Source of the DNA: Paralvinella palmiformis
Taxonomy: Eukaryota > Annelida > Polychaeta > Terebellida > Alvinellidae
Direction of reading: 5' to 3'
Assembly (NCBI GenBank): GCA_025642065.1
Contig: JAODUP010000552.1
Coordinates: forward strand, 186,001 to 250,000
Length of the DNA: 64,000 nucleotides
Part shown: in pieces, positions 25,314-39,400 of the stretch
Layout of the letters: every line of letters begins with the position of its first letter
How positions within the stretch are numbered: position 1 is the first letter of the stretch
Notes under the pieces: generated by a model
What the model was told of the DNA's origin: nothing
Seen by the model: only the letters and a program-made list of their open reading frames with translations
The model's database searches: none
Made by a program: the position numbers and the translations under genes

Positions 25314-27763
25314 ATCCATGAATGACATACCAGAAGATTTCGTTGTACATATAATTCCTCCAGAGATGGCAGAGCTTGAATCCCATCCAGTGACTTCAGC
25401 TGGATATAAAATGATCACTGTGTAAAAAACTCAAATTACAATTATAAAGTTAATTATAATTATATAGCAAAAGCATGGACAACTGATCTTTTGTACAGGT
25501 TAGAACAGTGTGTACAAACTTTGTTATTGCTCAGATGTAATTCTCTAAGCTGAACTAAAGATGGCATGCTGGAAATGTCCTCAATGCGATTCACAGACAG
25601 GTTTAGCATCTTCAGAGTAATGCAACCATGCAATCTCTGCAGCTTAGTGATATTATTGTGAGACAGATCCAGAAAGGCCAGCAGTTTTAAGTTCTCAATT
25701 CCAACATACCTGAAGATATAAAAACAACATCCATCACAGATTTATATTTTACGGGTATTTTGTAACATTTCTGTTACAAATATAATATTCTCTGCATGAC
25801 TCTTGCCACCATTGATACTGTCCATGTTAATGTTAGATGCATGACATATGCCATCACCAATTTCAGAATCATTCTGATAAACATTACCAACACCACCAGC
25901 AATATCTGTTTCAAACTCTCAAATATGACAGATAAGTAATATCAATTGGTGTCATTAATAATCATATGACAAACACAAGTAAGTCCCAGTGAAAGACAAA
26001 TTATCATTGTTCAGCTTGTCAACAAATACCAAAAATGTGATAGTGACTAGAATACAATTATGATCAAAGTATTATGTACTCACAATGTTGGCTGAAAATA
26101 GATTCACTATCAGTTTGATATACAATTCTCAAGAATGATGATATAGTTGTGTTTGTTTTATAAATAGGAAAAGATAAGCTTCACACTGTATGTTCTTATG
26201 AAACAGAAGTCGAGGCAGCATTCTTTAAATCTTTCTCAAAATTAACCTGTTTATTTTCTACTTGGATAGAATCATATATATGATACATTAGTAAAACAAA
26301 GCACAGAGAGGTATTTCTAACAATTAGCCATACAACACATGCACTTACTTCTCTATCCTGTTCAATGATGCATTCAGCATTCTAAGTTGAGTAAATGGAG
26401 CTAGCTGACCGTGGTCTAGGAAAACTATGTCATTCAAAGAAACATCCAAAAGTAATATTTTCTTTGGCTGATCCAGAATAGAATGCTTCCTATGTGCCCT
26501 ATTTGATAAATGAACCAATAAAAATGTATTGGTAAACACATGTTAGAACCAAGTCATCAATATGTAAACAACAAACAACTGATTAGTGTTTGAGGATCAG
26601 TATGATTCTGAGTCAGACCTGATTAATTCAAAAATGGTCATCACATATGACAATGTCAGATTACAAAGAATGTCAGATGATGCAAACCATACAGCCAGTA
26701 GAAGTCTGCAGATGTCAAATTACAGCTCTAGATTAAACAGATTTAAGTGTGGTGCTTTGAAAAAAACTGAACAATGGCCATGAAGTATAATCATATAATA
26801 AATACATTTGTGTAATAACTTACAACATAAAGTTCATAACTACTTTAGCTCCAGTCTACAACAATTTCCTCAACCTCTCTATATGGGGCAATGGACCTTT
26901 CCCAGCTCTGAGGGAGCGATACACAGATACATCCCACAAACACCATGAGTGAATTAACACTGGGATTTGAGCTGAATATTTTCAGTGCAATACTATAAAC
27001 ATTGTACTGTAAATACTATCCCTTTCCCAGTGCTGGGATTCTGACTCCTGATAGTAACCAAATGCAAGTAAATATCATTGGTCTACTAAACAATGTCTTT
27101 TAATTCGAACAATTTGTATATTTCTTCTGATTTTTTCATCAGAATAAGTGAAAATGTCCAAAATACTTTTGGTACAACAAATCCAACAAACATCTAGTTC
27201 AGGTTTGATAAAACCTATTAAATAAAATGAGATGCATACTTCCAACTATGATAATCATGGAATTTCCAAGAAGATTTAATAAAATTTAATAACCAACCAC
27301 AGTAAATTTCTTCTAAATAAAAATTACAACATCCAAACAAAGAACAGGAGTGAAGAAAAATATTGTTACATAAGGAGCTGATATGACTCTCGAACCTTAC
27401 TGAAAACCTTACAAACCATACGTCATTGATTTATTTACTTTGATATCAATTAATATCTATATTACAGAAGACAATTAATATTGAAATAATCCACTAGAAA
27501 CAATAACTAATTAACTGATTAAAGCTCCAAGGAGCCAACTGATTATAATGTATTGTATTTTGAGCCTCAGGTTTATAACTTAATTAGTTCACATTTGTCA
27601 CTTACATCCTGCCCCACTGGAACCCAAAATCCAGGCTACTGATCTGGCACATCTTCAGGTTCAGCTGATAGAATGATCCAGCACCAACTGTCCACTCTAA
27701 AGGGACCTGGGCAAGAGATGAGATGTGCCTCTCAACAAACTCTGGCTTTAACACACTCATCAT
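22625..27763 (-). CDS. Leucine-rich-repeat protein with C-terminal coiled coil (about 413 aa, 11 coding exons)
   Basis: Exons, in transcript order: 27606-27763, 26349-26498, 25520-25709, 25331-25399, 24804-24935, 24420-24524, 24097-24224, 23618-23683, 23105-23216, 22797-22910 and probably 22625-22642. All junctions keep phase. The start ATG at 27763 has an in-frame stop just upstream within the same exon, which opens at an acceptor near 27808. Residues about 35-240 are SDS22-type LRRs (ILLLDVSLNDIVFLDH, LAFLDLSHNNITKL, LKMLNLSVNRIEDI, LRELHLSNNK, LEELYVQRNLL, LRILNAVDNNIASL) followed by an LRR cap (QGNPMEQEPNYKSRLMAATE, then ITFLDNISI). A charged helical, probably coiled-coil segment (EHITEKKQVMQENVQFLQKR) and an acidic tail (DVTDTDE) follow. 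LRR/coiled-coil proteins of this type are often ciliary or cytoskeletal scaffolds, but I do not recognise the orthologue. The last exon (Glu-Asp-Glu-Gln-Cys-stop) rests on a weak acceptor. Confidence 0.8.
23725..23830 (+). mobile_element. tRNA-derived SINE
   Basis: The plus strand has an A-box-like GTAGTTAAAGCATTACACTG and a B-box GGTTCAAATCC, then the family motif tttgcgggatgttttc. It lies in the intron between LRR exons 7 and 8. Confidence 0.65.
24580..24622. repeat. (TA)n microsatellite in an LRR-gene intron
   Basis: TA run of about 40 bp, followed about 85 bp later by a C9-10 homopolymer near 24710. Confidence 0.9.
25227..25311. repeat. Long (TG)n microsatellite in LRR-gene intron 4
   Basis: Near-perfect TG run of about 85 bp, ending about 20 bp before LRR exon 4 (25331-25399). 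It explains the long Cys/Val and His/Thr open frames on both strands, which are not genes. Confidence 0.97.
26880..27005 (-). mobile_element. Degenerate tRNA-derived SINE
   Basis: The reverse strand carries a B-box remnant (GCTCAAATCCCAG) and the shared body motif tgtttgtgggatgt. It lies in intron 1 of the LRR gene. The tRNA head is strongly eroded. Confidence 0.5.
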
Positions 27764-28477
27764 TCCACCAGTATATTATATTAGTACTGATAAGTGTTGT
27801 CTTAATTCTATAAGAAAATAAAAACCTGTAAGAAGGTAAATGAAGAAGATATAAACATAAAGAGATTATTTGTTGTACCAGTAACCTCCTTTTGTTTGCC
27901 ATTTATGACACACAGGATGACTGAGGAGATCAATTCTAGATCCCAAACTTGCAAACATCGAAAAGTCATAAAATTGGAAATACCACAATATACTAGACTT
28001 ACAAAAGAAAAAAGGGCCAGGCAATCTCTGATAGCAATATACATGGAAACATACACAAAAATTAAAGAAAGCAGATTTATTAAAGATACACAGTCAAATT
28101 GATACGATAAACATTTGAGGCTCATGGCTATTATGTGATGTTTAAACATTCCATTCAATCTTTTGTTTTATATTTACAAATCATACAACAGCTAGGATCT
28201 AGAATACTGAAAGGAAAATGTCAGAAGCATAGCTTATAATAGAACAAAAATGACAACCAGCAAATGATGTATTACAACAAATTAAAATTATTATAAACTA
28301 GGAATTGAAAACTAATAAAAAAAGAAGGTTTTAATTATAAAATAATATACCTGCTATCTCTAGGTGAAGTACTGGTATTTCTGAATGCCTAAACAAATCA
28401 AAGCTTAAATGTGTACACTGAAAAGCAATGTTTAAGTTAGACAATATGTTTCAAAACACAAAGCTTCAAGCTATTTG

Positions 28478-28595
28478 GCCAGGGGTCAACAGCCTGGGGA
28501 AAGATGTCCCACAAACATGGGTGTAAGTCAGATTTGAACCTACAACCCAGAAATAGGCAGCACACTGCTTTAACCTCTGTGGCAGTCCCCCATCC
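28478..28595 (-). mobile_element. tRNA-derived SINE
   Basis: The reverse strand shows CAGAGGTTAAAGCAGTGTGC (A-box region), GTAGGTTCAAATCTGA (B-box) and the shared motif tgtttgtgggacatctttcc. Confidence 0.65.
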
Positions 28596-29877
28596 TGTTA
28601 AAAACTAAAAATAGAAATTTATGTAATACTTTATTTAATATCTTTTTTTAAATCAGCCAGTTTATTTCCCAAATGTGTTATAGTCATGACTAAGAATAAT
28701 AAATAAATAAAATAATAAATAAACTAAATCATAAATAATTTATTTATGTTTTTATATCAGTTGATACCTTAATTGATACCATATCTATAGAGTAATGATG
28801 GCACAGCCTGTTAAAAACTCTGGTCAAGTCTTGTTTTCTATGCAAGATATTTCTTATTTAACAGCACCTGCAGTATGTGGCATTGTACATAATGTTATAT
28901 AATTACTTTAAATGTAGTAAACGTGACAATGTTAATTAAGTTTTGTAATTAGCTGATCAATAAATAATTTTATTACTACAGATCAAAGAAATTCATCTTA
29001 AAATGAATTAGAGATGAATACGTTGGATGCACTTCAGCACTATATGGCATCATCTGGATCCAACAGATACAGACAGCACTAGCATTTCATCCCATGTCTT
29101 AGACGTTATTAAGACATGCAGTCCAGCGCAATACCAGCTACATCATGGAATTGTACAAACTGGCTGAATACATTTTAGACAATAAATATCCAAACTGAAG
29201 TTGATGAATAAATAGCATATTAATAACACTTATTCAAGAAATATGCACATACTTATCACTCTTTTCAACAAGAACTATAGATATTATAATAGAACAATGG
29301 GGGTGGTGTTTCATATATCTGAAAATAGGTTATAAAAGGAATGTAGTTCATTAACAGCAATATTCAAAAAATTCTATTTTTAACCTATCATATCTGTTTA
29401 TTTACTATGAGTGTCAGTGTTTGAGGTCTAATCATATTATATAAGTGTCTCTTGGATTTTTTCACCAAAACCTTTTGCTTAATTATATTGATTTTCTAGG
29501 TCAAAACTAACCATGATATTGATCTAGTGTACAAATACAATTACAAATGTACTTCAGGTAATGCATTTGACAATTTATTCTCTATCATAAATCATTATTT
29601 ACTGTCATTAATCATGCTTTAGAATTCTACAGAATAACATCAATTATAATATTGACTGCAACACTGTAAATAGTTATTACTATAATTTTATTCCAGAATA
29701 TTATATTCATATAAACAGATTGTATTTCAAAGACTAGAAAGTATAACTATATATTTAAAAAAATTGATAAAACAATAGTGACGTGTAAATGATATCACTA
29801 TTCATAGTAAACTGTAATATTGAATTGCACAAATGAACTATATTCTTCATGAATAGATAACAAAGATAAAAAATATG

Positions 29878-29990
29878 TACCTGGACTATGAGTTTGCCCA
29901 ACCCCTGTACTAGGTGCACCACTGATCATGATTCTTTTTGACGATATTGGCATGACATTTGCAATTATTATTATTATTATTATTATTGAT
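29878..29990 (+). repeat. ATT-tailed interspersed repeat (SINE 3' part), copy 1
   Basis: The block ggactatgagtttgcccaac, followed by ccctgtactag and gattcttttt, ends in an (ATT)n tail. It recurs at 52907-53011 with mismatches. The short body and A/T-rich simple tail suggest the 3' part of a SINE. Confidence 0.6.
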
Positions 29991-32235
29991 TAAGCCTTAG
30001 CTATATGGTTGTTGCCTTTAAAAATATATAAGCATGTAATATATGTCAAAGTTTTTTTCCAGTCTGTAAACTGTTACTTCATGAAAACCTCTTATAATTA
30101 TCTGTCACAGTAATGAAACCTGAAGGTACATAATTAGCAGTCACAATTATAATGACTACCATGTATAGTGCTCAATATATAAGCTTGAATTTTGTACTTC
30201 ATTAGGAAGAAGAAATGGTAAATTATTGAGTCTATAACATTCAAACAGATTAAAAAGGACAAATGTAAGCTTATTAGAATAGAGATGGTAAATATATTTT
30301 TAATATGCTTAATTATTTAATATCATACACTATATACAGTTGGGGTGTAGGATAAAAGCCTCTATTTCATATCCTGAAAAGGTTGAAAATTTTTAAGTTT
30401 GGGATAAAAAAGGGATATTAATACAAAATCTGATTTTGGAAATTAGTTCTGGAGCTTGGTCAGGTATAGTAGCTGCCCTGGAGTAGATCAAGTAGTCTGT
30501 GCAGCAGCCTTGAGTTAAATAAGAGCTTTGATGGCTGATACAGTGGTATTGTCTGCATCATGACCATGAAGTGTTTTGTACCTAGACCACCCTCTGGATC
30601 TGACAGTGTGTAGTGATGGCACCCTTACATGTCTTGGCACGTTTCTGAGAATACTCCCACCTGATATTGGTCTTTTTCACTTTGTTCTTTGTATACATAG
30701 AGTTTTGTCCCCCCCCCCCCTCTCTCTCTCTCTCTTGGTTCTGAATGACTTCCGTGTTGTGTAGGCCCTATTGGTAGAACTGATAAATGACTATTATAAT
30801 AGAGAGAGAGAATACTGATGTTGGCTTGATTTGTTTGTAATTTGGCTTCAGCTAGAGGTGTCGGTTATAAATTACTCACTGGCTTCTCTTTAAATTGCAA
30901 TTGCACTACAGTTCAATGGAAACAAATTCAATGAACCATATGCTGCTGCCAATTAAGATAATAATTGCAGCTATGAGGATCAAAGGGATCATCGAATAAT
31001 CTCAAAGATTATCTAATTTGTCAATTTTCCTCTAAGGCAAGGGGATTTTATTCTAATTAAGGGGGTCTTGACCGTATTCAGTATTGGCGTAGATCTATAC
31101 CATATATATATATATAATGATACATGCAGTTGTACCATTTCTTAATGGAAATTACAATACATTACACAAATATATAAATTACAGATTTAATAGATTTATT
31201 CAGTATCATACATTTATACCAATTCATTATTATTTATCTGTAAATTCTAATAAATATTGAATGAAAATAAAATACATTCATTAAATTGATACAAGAACGC
31301 ACACATATCTAAAATCAGTAAATTTAAATATAGATATGAGGAGCTTTTCTCAATATTCATTTGTAAATAGACACTATAAATACATACATTCACTGGGTTA
31401 GAAGTTAAAAGTGGGCTTTATACCTTCACGACGATTTTATTTACGGTATTGCTATGGGCGATAATAAATAAATCTGTTCTCCGAAACCTTTACCTTATCT
31501 GCACTAAAACCTAATGCAGCCATACTCGCTGCAAGTAAATATGATATAATTAATAGATATAAATACCTTACTTTTAGTGAGTACTGTTTTATGGAGATTC
31601 AATCAACGAATAATCACAACAACAACAAAACTCATATTATTATGAGCAGTGAAGCAATGAAATTATGAATCAGTCTAGATCAAACTAAAATAGAGACGTG
31701 ATCGCTTATCATCATGTCATTTTTGATAATCACATATTGATATTATGTTTTATTGCGTTGTCAATTATATGTGGCGATATGGTTGAAAAAATTGGAACCA
31801 GATATTTACTCGTATTAACAGGTGTGTATGTTTATATATATATATATATATATATATAGGGGGGGGCTATGTGTGCCTACGGCCATGGCTATGTACTATG
31901 TTGCTATCAAATGTACGTTTTATTTTTCGACGTGAACCAGACAAGTTGGTGACCCGACACAACATTCGTATCCCTCGATGTGCAATAATGTATGTTCCGT
32001 TGTTTTGTTTTAACTGTATGTGTACTGTTTACATATCTTTCAAGAAAACTCATTCATTAATTATCACTTAACTGTCTTATATTATAATAACTTGTTAAGT
32101 GGAGATATGGAGTTTTATCTGTATGTTCAATCTAATAATAGACTAATTGAAGTTAAAAGAAGCTGTGACTTTTTGGTAGATAGAATCAACATTTAACATG
32201 GTAAATGATCGAGTTCCACTGGTAAGATAACTTAC

Positions 32236-32345
32236 CGTGTAATCAGGGGCCCACACATCCTGGATAACAACAAATTCATTTTTGCAGATTCTGTAAATAT
32301 CCTTGAATTTTACAAAATTGGGAAATGTCATGTAAAAAATATTGC
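32236..32345 (-). CDS. Orphan internal exon of an unidentified gene
   Basis: A 110-bp segment is bounded on the minus strand by an acceptor (ttttttcacag) and a strong donor (gtaagt). It is open for 36 codons (starts NIFYMTFPNFVKFKDIYRIC, ends VWAPDYT), entering with two bases to complete a codon and leaving in phase 0. The residue mix looks like a real folded protein. It cannot join LRR exon 1, which has an in-frame stop before its ATG, and it is not part of mucolipin, whose stop codon lies upstream of it. No family is recognised. It may be a lone exon of a gene whose other exons I missed, or a relic. Confidence 0.4.
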
Positions 32346-32699
32346 CTGTGAAAAAAATCCACTTAGAACAAAAAAGTCTGTGAATAAATATTATGCATGT
32401 AGAAGAAAACTTCTCTCCATAATCGATAATACATTGAATAAATACAATATGCTTTTTTGAACATTTCTTAATTTATTGCCTTTAAATCTTGTATATTAAT
32501 TCATCCTGGAAATTGGTAATTTTTTCCTGGAAAATTTATATTTCCTTGTCTGTGGAAACCATGTGTAATATTAGATACTGATGTTTCACTTAGTTATATA
32601 TTCCAAGTGAATTCTCTATTCTAAATACCTAATGTCCAGAGATGACTGCATGAACAACTTTAATTACTTAATAGAGTTAAAGTAAATTTCTTTATGGTA

Positions 32700-35100
32700 T
32701 TATGGTCTATTAGAGTGCTCTGTGTGGACTAATACCACTGACTTTCATGAGGTTTCTGTTAGTCCATATCAGTCTAACCTCTACCGCCATAGACCAGTCC
32801 AGCTTGGGTATCCCAACAGAAGCTGTAGCTCCTGCTGGGTTATAGATATCTGCGTTACTGAGACTCACAAGCCACCCTCACCACGCCAAGGAATGGACTA
32901 TGAGGGGGTTTAAGACTATAATTTGGGATAGGTGACTTAAAATTTACTTCAGTAAAAATTATTTTATAAAGTTTTAAATAAAAATGGAACTGCAAGATTT
33001 ATTACCAGACAGGTGGCCAGAAGCCACTGTTACACTACTCCATTTATTAGATGAGTGTTATAATGAGGTGTGTAAGGTGTCAACATGCATAATGAATGCA
33101 CAGTCTGTACGGAGTTGTTTGTACCTTGAACATGAACTAAAGTAAAGCGCAATGTATTGTTAATAGCTTTTGCTTTAATGACAGGATCAATCCGATAAAC
33201 AAAACGACTTTTATTCAATGTTGATACAGGCCACCATTGGAAGTAAGTAAAAAGTGTACATAACAAAGCAAATGTGACATTACTTTACAAGAGACCACTT
33301 CATTACATGAAGCTAGTAAATATTATACTGTCCAATGAACAATTACTTGTGCTATGAAAAATTACACATGACAATATTACTAGAACATGTAATGCGTAAA
33401 ACATATTACAGCAATATATTACCATGTATTGTTCTGATTATTACTGTCCTCATTCAGGTAAAAAAGTCAAATAATTTTATGTCATACTGGTCACTAAAAT
33501 AAACAGCTAACTGCAAGCCTTCACAATGAGAATATCACCTTGAACTTACACCATTGAATAAACATGCCAAACTAAGCGTATTTAAGTGAAGCTTAAATGT
33601 TTTTCTTATTGGCTGGGATTAGCTGCCATGTTAGAACATAAATCGGGTACTTAGAGGTAAGCCTTCGTGTTTATTTCACATTAAGATACACATGTCTTGG
33701 CAAACAGCCAAAACTATTATGAAATTAGTACATGCTTAAAGTGCTATGAAGTGAAAACACAAACCATCAAACTGCAAACAGGCATGAGACTATCCGAGAC
33801 TACTTGATTCCACTCCCCATTTTTAAAAACATTACTTTCAGCTCTGGAAAAAACAGAAAACTCTCATCCCTATGCAAAGGAGGGCATTCTGCAAACGCCA
33901 CCAATTTGCAACGCACATCACTAGTAACAAGCTTAAATTATATTTGAAAATGATACATTTTGCAAGATGTTGATTTTATTCAGTGACCTTCACATGCAGC
34001 AAATTGATTGGTAAATATGCAGCAGTGTTCAGGAGTAACAAGATAAATCTGAGTTTATTTGTAACTGCTGCAGTAACTGCAAGTTAAGTTTTGTCCCTAA
34101 GCAATTAAACATTTTGGGAAATTTTAATTTTAATCCCTTTAAAAGATAATCCAATTATGGGCATTTTATTGTGGCAACATTTCCATCCAAATAAGCAATA
34201 TCACACACACACTTTTATGACTGAGTGCAACATAATAACTCGCAGCAATAATATGATTTATTCTAAAATATTCCAGATGAAAGTTGGAACAAACATCCAT
34301 AAAAAGATCCGACACAAGAGTAAAATATATCACCAATGGCATCAAAGACAGACAAATATTACTAGAGTAAAATACACATAAAACAAGGCACATACCATAA
34401 TGTAGAATCATGAATGTTATCACACACACATACACACACACAGTGTATTATTTAATACACAGAATGTTCAAATAAAGTATTACTGATAAGCTACTATTTG
34501 TTCATCTTAACTACAATGAACACACCACAGCCAATTATAAATATTTTTGCTTAAATTTAAAACACAGTTAATGCTAAATTGTCAGCATCCTATAAAGCAG
34601 AATAATTATGTGGCATTACAGTCACCCATAACAGAAGAAGAACTAAATTATCTATCATCAAATTAAATTGGAAACAAACTAATTGAATTGAGTAATAACA
34701 CAAAACATTTATATCAAGAAAAATTACACCAGCAGTCAATAAAACCAATAAAGAAATTTAGTTAAACTAATTTAAAAAACATGTTACTGTCTGCATTCCA
34801 TACTCATTAACTTCCACTGTTTTGTCTTGAATACTTGAGAGAAGGACTTGCAGATAAACACAAAACAAAAATTCATGGAATCCGTTGTATAGTCTTCTGA
34901 TAATAGCTGTCCTCAATCTAAGATATCAAATTTGTATCTTCATCACTGTCATTTCTCTCATTAAGTTGATCTCTTTGAAACCAAAAAGAAGAATATAAAA
35001 TTAGCTCTTGACAAATACAGATAATATATAAATATCCATAATAATTTTTCAGTTTTTAAATGTTTGTCTGAATTTCTTCAGGATATATTTGATTGTGGTG
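32700..35100. other. Intergenic: 3' side of mucolipin gene
   Basis: No gene recognised. 32710-32905 is a less AT-rich block of unknown origin that looks like an interspersed repeat but has no partner in this window. AC runs lie near 34205 and 34423-34441. Confidence 0.4.
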
Positions 35101-35121
35101 CGATTTATCCAGCTTCAGCAC

Positions 35122-36337
35122 CTACTTGTTGCAACAGAATGCTGGCAGACAGTCACAGAGACACGACCTGGAGCCACAGTCATATTTACGAAGACGTCTT
35201 TCAGTAGAGACAGACCTGAACAGCGTACATGCTTCATCATTACATTGGTCTATAAATTCTTCTATTGTGGTCTTTGGAAAGCCATTTTTGTTGCAGTGCT
35301 ATGAAGTATTATTGTATTTAGTGACATATATTTAATGATGTATAAATAATAAAGGATACATGCACACACACACACACACAACATATATCATCTAGCACAG
35401 GTTCCAAGTTAAAACTATAATTTTTAATACAAGGCCTATTTGCTACAGTCAGTCAGTGAATAAGGTTTAATGAAACACTGACGCAAAAATGTTATATAGT
35501 ATACATCCCATCCTTTTATCACCTCTTACAACATATAGAAGGATATGGTGGATCAATTCTAAATCCTAAACCCAAAGGTTGTTAAGTACAGGCAGGAAGT
35601 TTTAAAACCACCACCATCTTCTTAGATATTTTCTACACAAACAGCAGACCATATTAATGGCATATGAACAGCGAGCAGGAACTCTCTGTTATGGACTGAA
35701 ATGGGGGGATGCCTGTAGCACCCTGTGAGTGAGTGGGATCCTGTCTTTTTATTTGGATTATGTCCGTGCAATATCAGACACTGATTAGACAATTTTGGAT
35801 AAAATATAAGACAATGGATATTTGTTAAAACATATATTTGTTTTGAAGGTTTCACCATTTATGAGTAATTTCTCTGTGATGTTTGGTGCACGTTTTGTAT
35901 CAGCCTAAATATAGTGTGATATTGTTATTCAGTATCTGCTAAGAGTAGGAATTTCTTTAAAATATTGTAAGAGAAATATATAAAAAATATGCCATTGTGT
36001 GACCATCAACACAATAAGATTTCAAGATAGACTTAAGTAACACTGGTCAACTCATTGTTTTGGGTTAAAAGCCTTTAATATTAATCTCGTAAACTTAACA
36101 TTCCAGGTTATTTATCAATATGTTTCACTGATTATCATCTAAAAAAGGACACACTTTGAACCTCTGTAGATGAATCATTCACTGATTCAACATTAGTTGG
36201 TCCATTTCAGAAAGTGGTCCACTTAGAAAGTCAGAAAGAACTGGTGCTTAAAAATATTTAGTAGCAACAAATGAAATATCTATAATTTACACAAACATTA
36301 CAATAGCACATACATAAATTTTATGTTTGTGTGTGTG

Positions 36338-36372
<35 letters not shown>

Positions 36373-36433
36373 TATTGCTAACTGAGATTTATACAGATTA
36401 CTTGAATATTTCAGATTATACAGATTAACTGTA

Positions 36434-36469
<36 letters not shown>

Positions 36470-39400
36470 TGTTCAGACAAATTCTGGTAACAATCTTCAA
36501 CCAGAAAATTGTCAGTGAAATCCTCCCCCCCCTCCAAAAACAAACAAACACCCTGACACTTTTGAAGAACACTAGGAATCTGGAGATACACATGTCTAAT
36601 GATGAGAAAACACCACAACATTCATAAGGGAAACAAAATAATAAATACCGCAAACTATCATCCCAAATACTAATAGGTGAAAATATTTAGCAACGTTTTG
36701 TTTTATTATGCTGATTATATTAACTAACAAGATTACTCGAGTTACTAATGATATTCATATGCTTACCTTAATAGTTTCGTAAGTGTCCATTATGACTGAG
36801 ATGAAGACACTGAGTATAACGTATATAAACAGACTTATGAACGTGTAGAGATAGATCATGCTGTACCACCAAACGTAACTGTCGGGACTAATGGCGGCAA
36901 ACGTCACATACATATCATCACCGTTAACTAGTGAGAACAAGCAAGCTGAAGCTGCATGAAGCTGGCGGAACTGGAAATTTAAAAATAGAAAAAAAACAAA
37001 TGCCTATAATAAAGCCACTCTGCAACTTGTATATTTAATAATAATAATAGGGTATATTTAACAATAAGGTATATTTAATAATAATAAGGTATATTTAATA
37101 ATAAGGTATATTTAATAATAATAATAAGGTATATTTAATAATAAGGTATATTTAATAATAATAAGGTATATTTAATAATAAGGTATATTTAATAATAATA
37201 ATAAGGTATATTTAATAAAGCACCCTTACTAGCAGGAGCCATTCAAAGGCACTGTACAAATAATATGTAATATAATAATACCCCAAATAATATGTCTAAA
37301 AAAACCTGTAAGTGATTTAAAAGATGATAATTATTTATCTGTGAAAGCGACCTTGAACAGGTGTGTTTTAGAACAGATTTTCAAGAGATGACCCATTTCT
37401 AATATCTGCCAGCAACCTATTTCACAAAGTGGGGGCTGCAACACAAACTGGCATAAGCCAGTTATCAGATGTGATTTACTCCTGTAAACACAGAACAGTG
37501 TTCGTGTGTTTAACACATACAACTCCATTGTTTAGACCCTCCACTGAGCTAGGGGCAAGTGCTCAGGAAAATATCCCACAAACACAGATTCAAACCCAGA
37601 AACTGGAGTTCTGCAGCATAATGCACTATCTATCACACTACCAGAGCACCGCTCCAATCAAGTAGTAAATTGATCCAAACATCGTCTTGTCACACAGTTG
37701 ATATGAGCTATAAATTTCCAGATACCTTACACAGTCTTAGTACTACTTAACACCATATTTACCTTTATGTGATATGGACCTAACACAACCCAGCCACATA
37801 TAGTGAAGCCAAAGTAAAATACTCCAGCACAAACAAGAAAACGAAATATATTCGGTGCAGATTTCTTCATGGTCAGTATCAGTACCTGAATATGAATGAT
37901 AAACATTAGATTAAATCAACTAGCAGGCGAATTAGTGTTGTAACCCACATAATAAACTACAATAAAGTACACTTCAATACTATCGAGCACATAATTGTTT
38001 CACCTAACTCACATTATACTTGTAGAAGAATCCAAGATACCTAAGTACTCCAAACCATACTAATAAGCTGCTTGTGCCTAACAGTAAGCTACAGACTTCA
38101 TAATTATAAGACAGCTGTAAACAAATGAATTAGTAACATGAAATATTATACTGTACAATACACTAAAAAGAAATATTATTTCAATAATGTAAAATACAAA
38201 CAAACATTTTGTAAACTACGATAAATCCTGATTAAAGGAACGGTCCACCTTCATTTCAAATTTTCAGGACTAATACATCTATGCTCACAAATATCATAAA
38301 TGATGTGAAAACGATCACCCACATATTAAATAAACCAGTTAAAAGTGCTGATTAAGCTAGAAGGAGAGCCCAAGCTCCTGAATACTGACGTCACTTGAAC
38401 CCAAAACGTTTGACCGGAGGTCTGTAGAGCCCGTACAAAAGCATGTAAACAAGTGTTAGCCAGGAATAACTCCAGAACAAAACGCAATAATCTTGTTAAA
38501 ATTACACCAAGACTGACACACAACCATATCAGTTTCAGCCAAAAGAACCATTACAACATGAAGATGATTCCGATTGTTTAAAAAAAAGCAGAATCATCGG
38601 AGAAAGCGCAAGGAGAACATAAGGTCAGGTGACATCAGAGCACTTGACTTTTCTCCTTCCCACCTTCTAGTCTGGCTTCTGGTGCAGCCAAAATGGCAGC
38701 CCTCCAGTAATTCGGATTATTTCCCTATATCTATGATATCAGATATATTTCATGATTACTGTTCTAAGCATTACATATTTAAGAAATATTATCTGAGGGT
38801 GAACTGTCCCTTTAAACGTCCACATAGAGTTCTGTAATCTGCACAATATTTATCTAATTATAACAAACATACCTTATTCTCAATGGCTATCTTATAACCT
38901 GATCCCACCATTGCCAGAAAGTCATTGATCACAATTAACACATACCAGAGGTTGAGGAATTCCAGACGATCACTGTAGGTAAGTTTCTTGTTGTAACGTA
39001 CCTTAAAAAACTTCACCACCCTCTGAAATTCCACCAAACAGCATCATATGTCAGTGCTCCAACAACAATCATGGTCACTTTATCAGTGTTACTAAATTTA
39101 ATTGTTGCAAAATTATTTCAATTTTATTGATATTTCACACAATTTACCATTTTTAGCATGTGACCTTTTATCAGGGATCTGACGCACAAAATTAGGGAAA
39201 GCATGCTGACAATAATCACCACAATGTCAAATATTGTGGAAAGGATGGCTTCGGATGACCTGCCACCTGTTGATAAAATAATTGATGCAATAATACATTC
39301 ATCATTTGATACTACTTTCAGATGTTTCATTATTAACAATTAATTGATAAATATCATACATCATTATTCAGTATGGCTTAAATGTGAGTAATTAATCGGA

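Larger units (their letters stand above)
27808..32200. other. Mostly repeat and non-coding DNA upstream of the LRR gene
   Basis: No conserved coding exon was identified. A short frame at about 31491-31531 (minus, Met-Ala-Ala-Leu-Gly then a gtaaag donor) could be a 5' exon but has no support beyond the donor, and it cannot join LRR exon 1 in frame. C-rich and CT runs lie near 30711-30735 and a TA run near 31837-31858 is followed by G7. Confidence 0.4.

Noticed and set aside
25135..25425. Long open frames on both strands with His-Thr or Cys-Val repeats
   Set aside because: They are translations of a (TG)n microsatellite; the real coding piece there is LRR exon 4 (25331-25399, minus).
31491..31531. 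Possible short first coding exon (minus) with a gtaaag donor
   Set aside because: Only ten codons, no conserved partner, and joining to LRR exon 1 meets an immediate stop.
32236..32345. Joining the orphan exon to LRR exon 1 or to mucolipin
   Set aside because: LRR exon 1 has an in-frame stop before its ATG, and mucolipin already ends at a stop codon at 35122-35124.
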